Shown here one piece after another: positions 4,369-6,544 of a stretch of DNA of 6,544 nt; the stretch's first letter is position 1; each line of letters opens with the position of its first letter. The stretch is taken from positions 1-6,544 of the forward strand of contig JAJXZZ010000191.1 of assembly GCA_021779795.1 (NCBI GenBank), written 5' to 3'. This DNA is from Acidobacteriota bacterium (GTDB taxonomy: Bacteria > Acidobacteriota > Vicinamibacteria > Vicinamibacterales > Fen-181). The notes beneath the pieces are model-generated. The model was given only the letters and a program-made list of their open reading frames with translations. It was not told where the DNA came from and did not search any database. The position numbers were made by a program, and so were the translations under genes.

Positions 4369-6544
4369 ATGGCGCTTGTCAGGCTTGAAATCGACGGAAA
4401 GCGGATCATCGCGGACGGCAACCAGACCATCCTCCAGGTGGCGCGTCAGCACGGGATCGACACCATCCCCACGCTGTGCGACGACGTGCAGCTCGAGCCG
4501 TTCGCGTCGTGCTTCGTCTGCGTGGTCAAGGTGAAGGGGGCCCGCTCGCTGGTGCCGGCCTGCTCCACGAAGGTCGCCAACGGCATGGCCGTCGAGACCA
4601 ACTCGGCCGACGTGCGGGGATCGCGCAAGGCGGCGCTCGAGCTGCTGCTCTCGGACCACTACGCCGACTGCGTCGGCCCGTGCCAGATCGCGTGCCCGGC
4701 GGGCATCGACATCCAGGGGTACATCGCCCTGGCGGCCATCGGCAAGTACAAGGACGCGATCGCGCTCATCAAGGAGAACAACCCGCTGCCGTCGGTGTGC
4801 GGGCGCGTGTGCACCCGCCCCTGCGAGGTGAAGGGCTGCCGCCGGTCCCTCCTCGACGAGGCGGTCGGCATCGACTACATCAAGCGCTACATCAGCGACC
4901 TCGACCTGAGCGGGCCCGAGGCCTTCCGCCCGCGCGTGTCGCCGGCGAACGGCCGGAAGGTCGCGGTCGTGGGCGCCGGGCCCGCGGGCCTCTCGGCCGC
5001 CTACTACCTGGCCATCAGGGGCTACGCCGTCGAGATCTTCGAGGGGCAGCCCGAGCCGGGCGGCATGCTCCGCTACGGGATCCCCGAGTACCGCCTGCCG
5101 AAGGACGTGCTGGACCTCGAGATCGCCCAGATCCTGGGCCTCGGGCCCCAGCTCCGGACCAACACGACGCTCGGCAAGGACTTCACCGTCGCGAGCCTGA
5201 AGCAGGACGGCTTCGACGCCATCTTCCTCGGCATCGGCGCGTGGCGCAGCTCGCTGATGCGCGTGCAGAACGAGCAGGCGGCGGGCGTGCTGTCGGGCAT
5301 CGAGTTCCTCAAGAACTTCGGCCTGCGCAAGAAGATCGACATCCACGGGACCGTGTGCGTCGTCGGCGGCGGCAACACCGCGATCGACTGCGCCCGGACC
5401 GCGCTGCGGCTGGGCGTCCAGGAGGTCAGGCTGCTCTACCGCCGGACGCGGACCGAGATGCCGGCCAACGACGCCGAGATCCGCGACGCGATCGAGGAAG
5501 GCGTGGCGATGGACTTCCTCGTCGCCCCGACCCGGGTGGTCACGGGGCCCGACGGGCGGCTGACCGGCCTCGAGTGCCAGCGCATGGAGCTCGGCGAGCC
5601 GGACGCGTCCGGCCGCCGCAGCCCCAAGCCCGTGCGCGGGTCCGAGTACGTCGTGCCCTGCGACTTCGTGATCTCGGCGATCGGCCAGAGCACGACGGTC
5701 AGCGACCTGGTCGACGGGCACGTGCCGGGCTTCCTGCCGACCGGCGAGTCGCTCATCCTGACGCGCTGGCAGACGGTCCAGGTCAACGACAAGACGTTCG
5801 AGACGACGGTGGACGGGGTCTTCTCGGGCGGCGACGTCGTCACCGGGGCGGCGACCGCCATCGAGGCGATCGCCGCGGGGCGGAAGGCCGCCTACGCGAT
5901 CGACGCGTACATCCGCGAGGGCAAGGCCCGGCCCGAGCCCGAGCAGTTCCTCAGCCGCAAGGACGTCTTCGCCAAGGTCGGCCTCGCCGACCTGCGCTCG
6001 CAGGAGAAGAAGGAGAAGCGCCACATCCCGATGCTCCCGGTCGGCGAGCGCATCCGGAGCTTCGCCGAGGTCGAGCTGGGGTACTCCGCCGGCGATCTCG
6101 CCGAGGAGACGACGCGGTGCCTCGAGTGCGGGTGCACGGCGCTGTTCGACTGCGACCTCCGGCGCTACGCCACCGAGTACGGCGTGGACGTGAAGCACTT
6201 CCTCGGCGAGGCGCGGCAGCACGAGCGCGACACGACGCACCCGCTGATCGAGCTGGACCCGAACAAGTGCATCCTCTGCGGCCGCTGCGTGCGGATGTGC
6301 ACCGAGGTGGTCGGCGTCGCGGCCTTCGGCTTCATCAACCGGGGGTTCGGCACCGTCGTGGCGCCCGCGCTCGGCGGGTCGCTGCTCGAGACCGACTGCG
6401 TGTCGTGCGGGCTGTGCGTCGGCACGTGCCCGACCGGCGCCATCGCGCAGAAGCTGCCGCTGGCCAAGCCCGGCCCGTGGGCGACCCAGGCGCACGGCAG
6501 CGTCTGCCACTACTGCGGCGTCGGCTGCAGGATCGACTACGACA
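4369..6544 (+). CDS. fdhA: NuoG/GltD-like/Mo-W oxidoreductase fusion, probable formate dehydrogenase alpha subunit (partial, 3' end missing)
   Basis: The frame is open from ATG 4369 to the window end (725 residues, no stop). Residues 1-80 are a NuoG-type [2Fe-2S] domain (C37, C48, C51, C65). Residues 97-160 form a GltD/NfnB-type Fe-S domain with seven cysteines (C101, C105, C109, C144, C148, C152, C157). A GltD-like flavoprotein follows: VGAGPAGL (201-208) for FAD, VVGGGNTAIDCARTA (331-345) for NAD(P)H, and SGGDVVTGAATA (486-497). An extra motif has C584, C587, C589 and C595. Two NuoG-like [4Fe-4S] motifs come next (C634-C644, C677-C687), then VCHYCGVGC (712-720), the opening of the Fe4S4 domain of molybdenum/tungsten bis-pterin enzymes. 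With NuoE- and NuoF-like partners, formate is the likely substrate, but the active-site residue (Cys or Sec) lies outside the window, and a nitrate reductase-like enzyme is not excluded. Confidence 0.9.
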   Translation, partial: MALVRLEIDGKRIIADGNQTILQVARQHGIDTIPTLCDDVQLEPFASCFVCVVKVKGARSLVPACSTKVANGMAVETNSADVRGSRKAALELLLSDHYADCVGPCQIACPAGIDIQGYIALAAIGKYKDAIALIKENNPLPSVCGRVCTRPCEVKGCRRSLLDEAVGIDYIKRYISDLDLSGPEAFRPRVSPANGRKVAVVGAGPAGLSAAYYLAIRGYAVEIFEGQPEPGGMLRYGIPEYRLPKDVLDLEIAQILGLGPQLRTNTTLGKDFTVASLKQDGFDAIFLGIGAWRSSLMRVQNEQAAGVLSGIEFLKNFGLRKKIDIHGTVCVVGGGNTAIDCARTALRLGVQEVRLLYRRTRTEMPANDAEIRDAIEEGVAMDFLVAPTRVVTGPDGRLTGLECQRMELGEPDASGRRSPKPVRGSEYVVPCDFVISAIGQSTTVSDLVDGHVPGFLPTGESLILTRWQTVQVNDKTFETTVDGVFSGGDVVTGAATAIEAIAAGRKAAYAIDAYIREGKARPEPEQFLSRKDVFAKVGLADLRSQEKKEKRHIPMLPVGERIRSFAEVELGYSAGDLAEETTRCLECGCTALFDCDLRRYATEYGVDVKHFLGEARQHERDTTHPLIELDPNKCILCGRCVRMCTEVVGVAAFGFINRGFGTVVAPALGGSLLETDCVSCGLCVGTCPTGAIAQKLPLAKPGPWATQAHGSVCHYCGVGCRIDYD

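Noticed and set aside
2217..4430. 737-codon minus-strand open frame opposite the NuoE- and NuoF-like genes
   Set aside because: The + strand carries complete, motif-rich NuoE and NuoF families here. The antisense protein has low complexity and no motifs.
2534..4534. 666-codon + strand open frame in an alternative frame
   Set aside because: It overlaps the NuoF-like gene nearly completely, is dominated by Arg and Gly, and crosses the intergenic hairpin into the next gene without any family similarity.
4291..6510. 739-codon minus-strand open frame opposite the fusion gene
   Set aside because: The + strand has the clear multidomain oxidoreductase. The antisense product shows only biased composition.

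Overview
The window is a dense, very GC-rich stretch of bacterial chromosome. Every gene I can support lies on the + strand. Third-codon positions are almost all G or C, which also creates long open frames on the opposite strand and in other frames; I treat those as shadows. The organism cannot be named from this sequence. A high-GC anaerobe or facultative anaerobe fits best. Heptanucleotide repeats in the gaps recall some Acidobacteriota genomes, but that is only an impression.

Layout: (1) positions 1-99 hold the last 32 codons of a protein ending like a histidine-kinase-type ATPase domain. (2) A gap of about 184 bases (100-283) contains eight heptamer repeats and a GC hairpin. (3) 284-1585 encodes a protein with two ferredoxin-type clusters, a divergent [FeFe]-hydrogenase H-cluster domain and a C-terminal four-cysteine Fe-S domain. 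(4) 1578-1979 encodes a small cysteine-rich, probably zinc-binding protein. (5) 2038-2508 encodes a NuoE/HydC-type [2Fe-2S] subunit. (6) 2505-4271 encodes a NuoF/HydB-type NADH/FMN subunit with extra N- and C-terminal Fe-S domains. (7) From 4369 past the window end runs a multidomain fusion: NuoG-like [2Fe-2S] domain, GltD/NfnB-like FAD-NAD(P) oxidoreductase, two [4Fe-4S] clusters, and the first cysteines of a molybdenum/tungsten bis-pterin oxidoreductase, most likely a formate dehydrogenase catalytic subunit.

The genes read as one transcription unit: overlaps of 8 and 4 bases, gaps of 58 and 97 bases, and good ribosome binding sites. The last three genes would form a soluble NAD-linked, possibly electron-bifurcating formate dehydrogenase, in which electrons move between the Mo/W site, a long Fe-S chain, the FMN/NADH site of the NuoF-like subunit, and a second pyridine-nucleotide/FAD site in the fusion. 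The kinase end and the H-cluster protein upstream suggest a hydrogen- or redox-sensing pair controlling the complex. This is inference.

The most interesting points are the fusion protein, the H-cluster protein that keeps its four cysteine ligands but has lost catalytic residues, and the intergenic heptamer repeats, one pair of which forms a long imperfect hairpin inside the operon.
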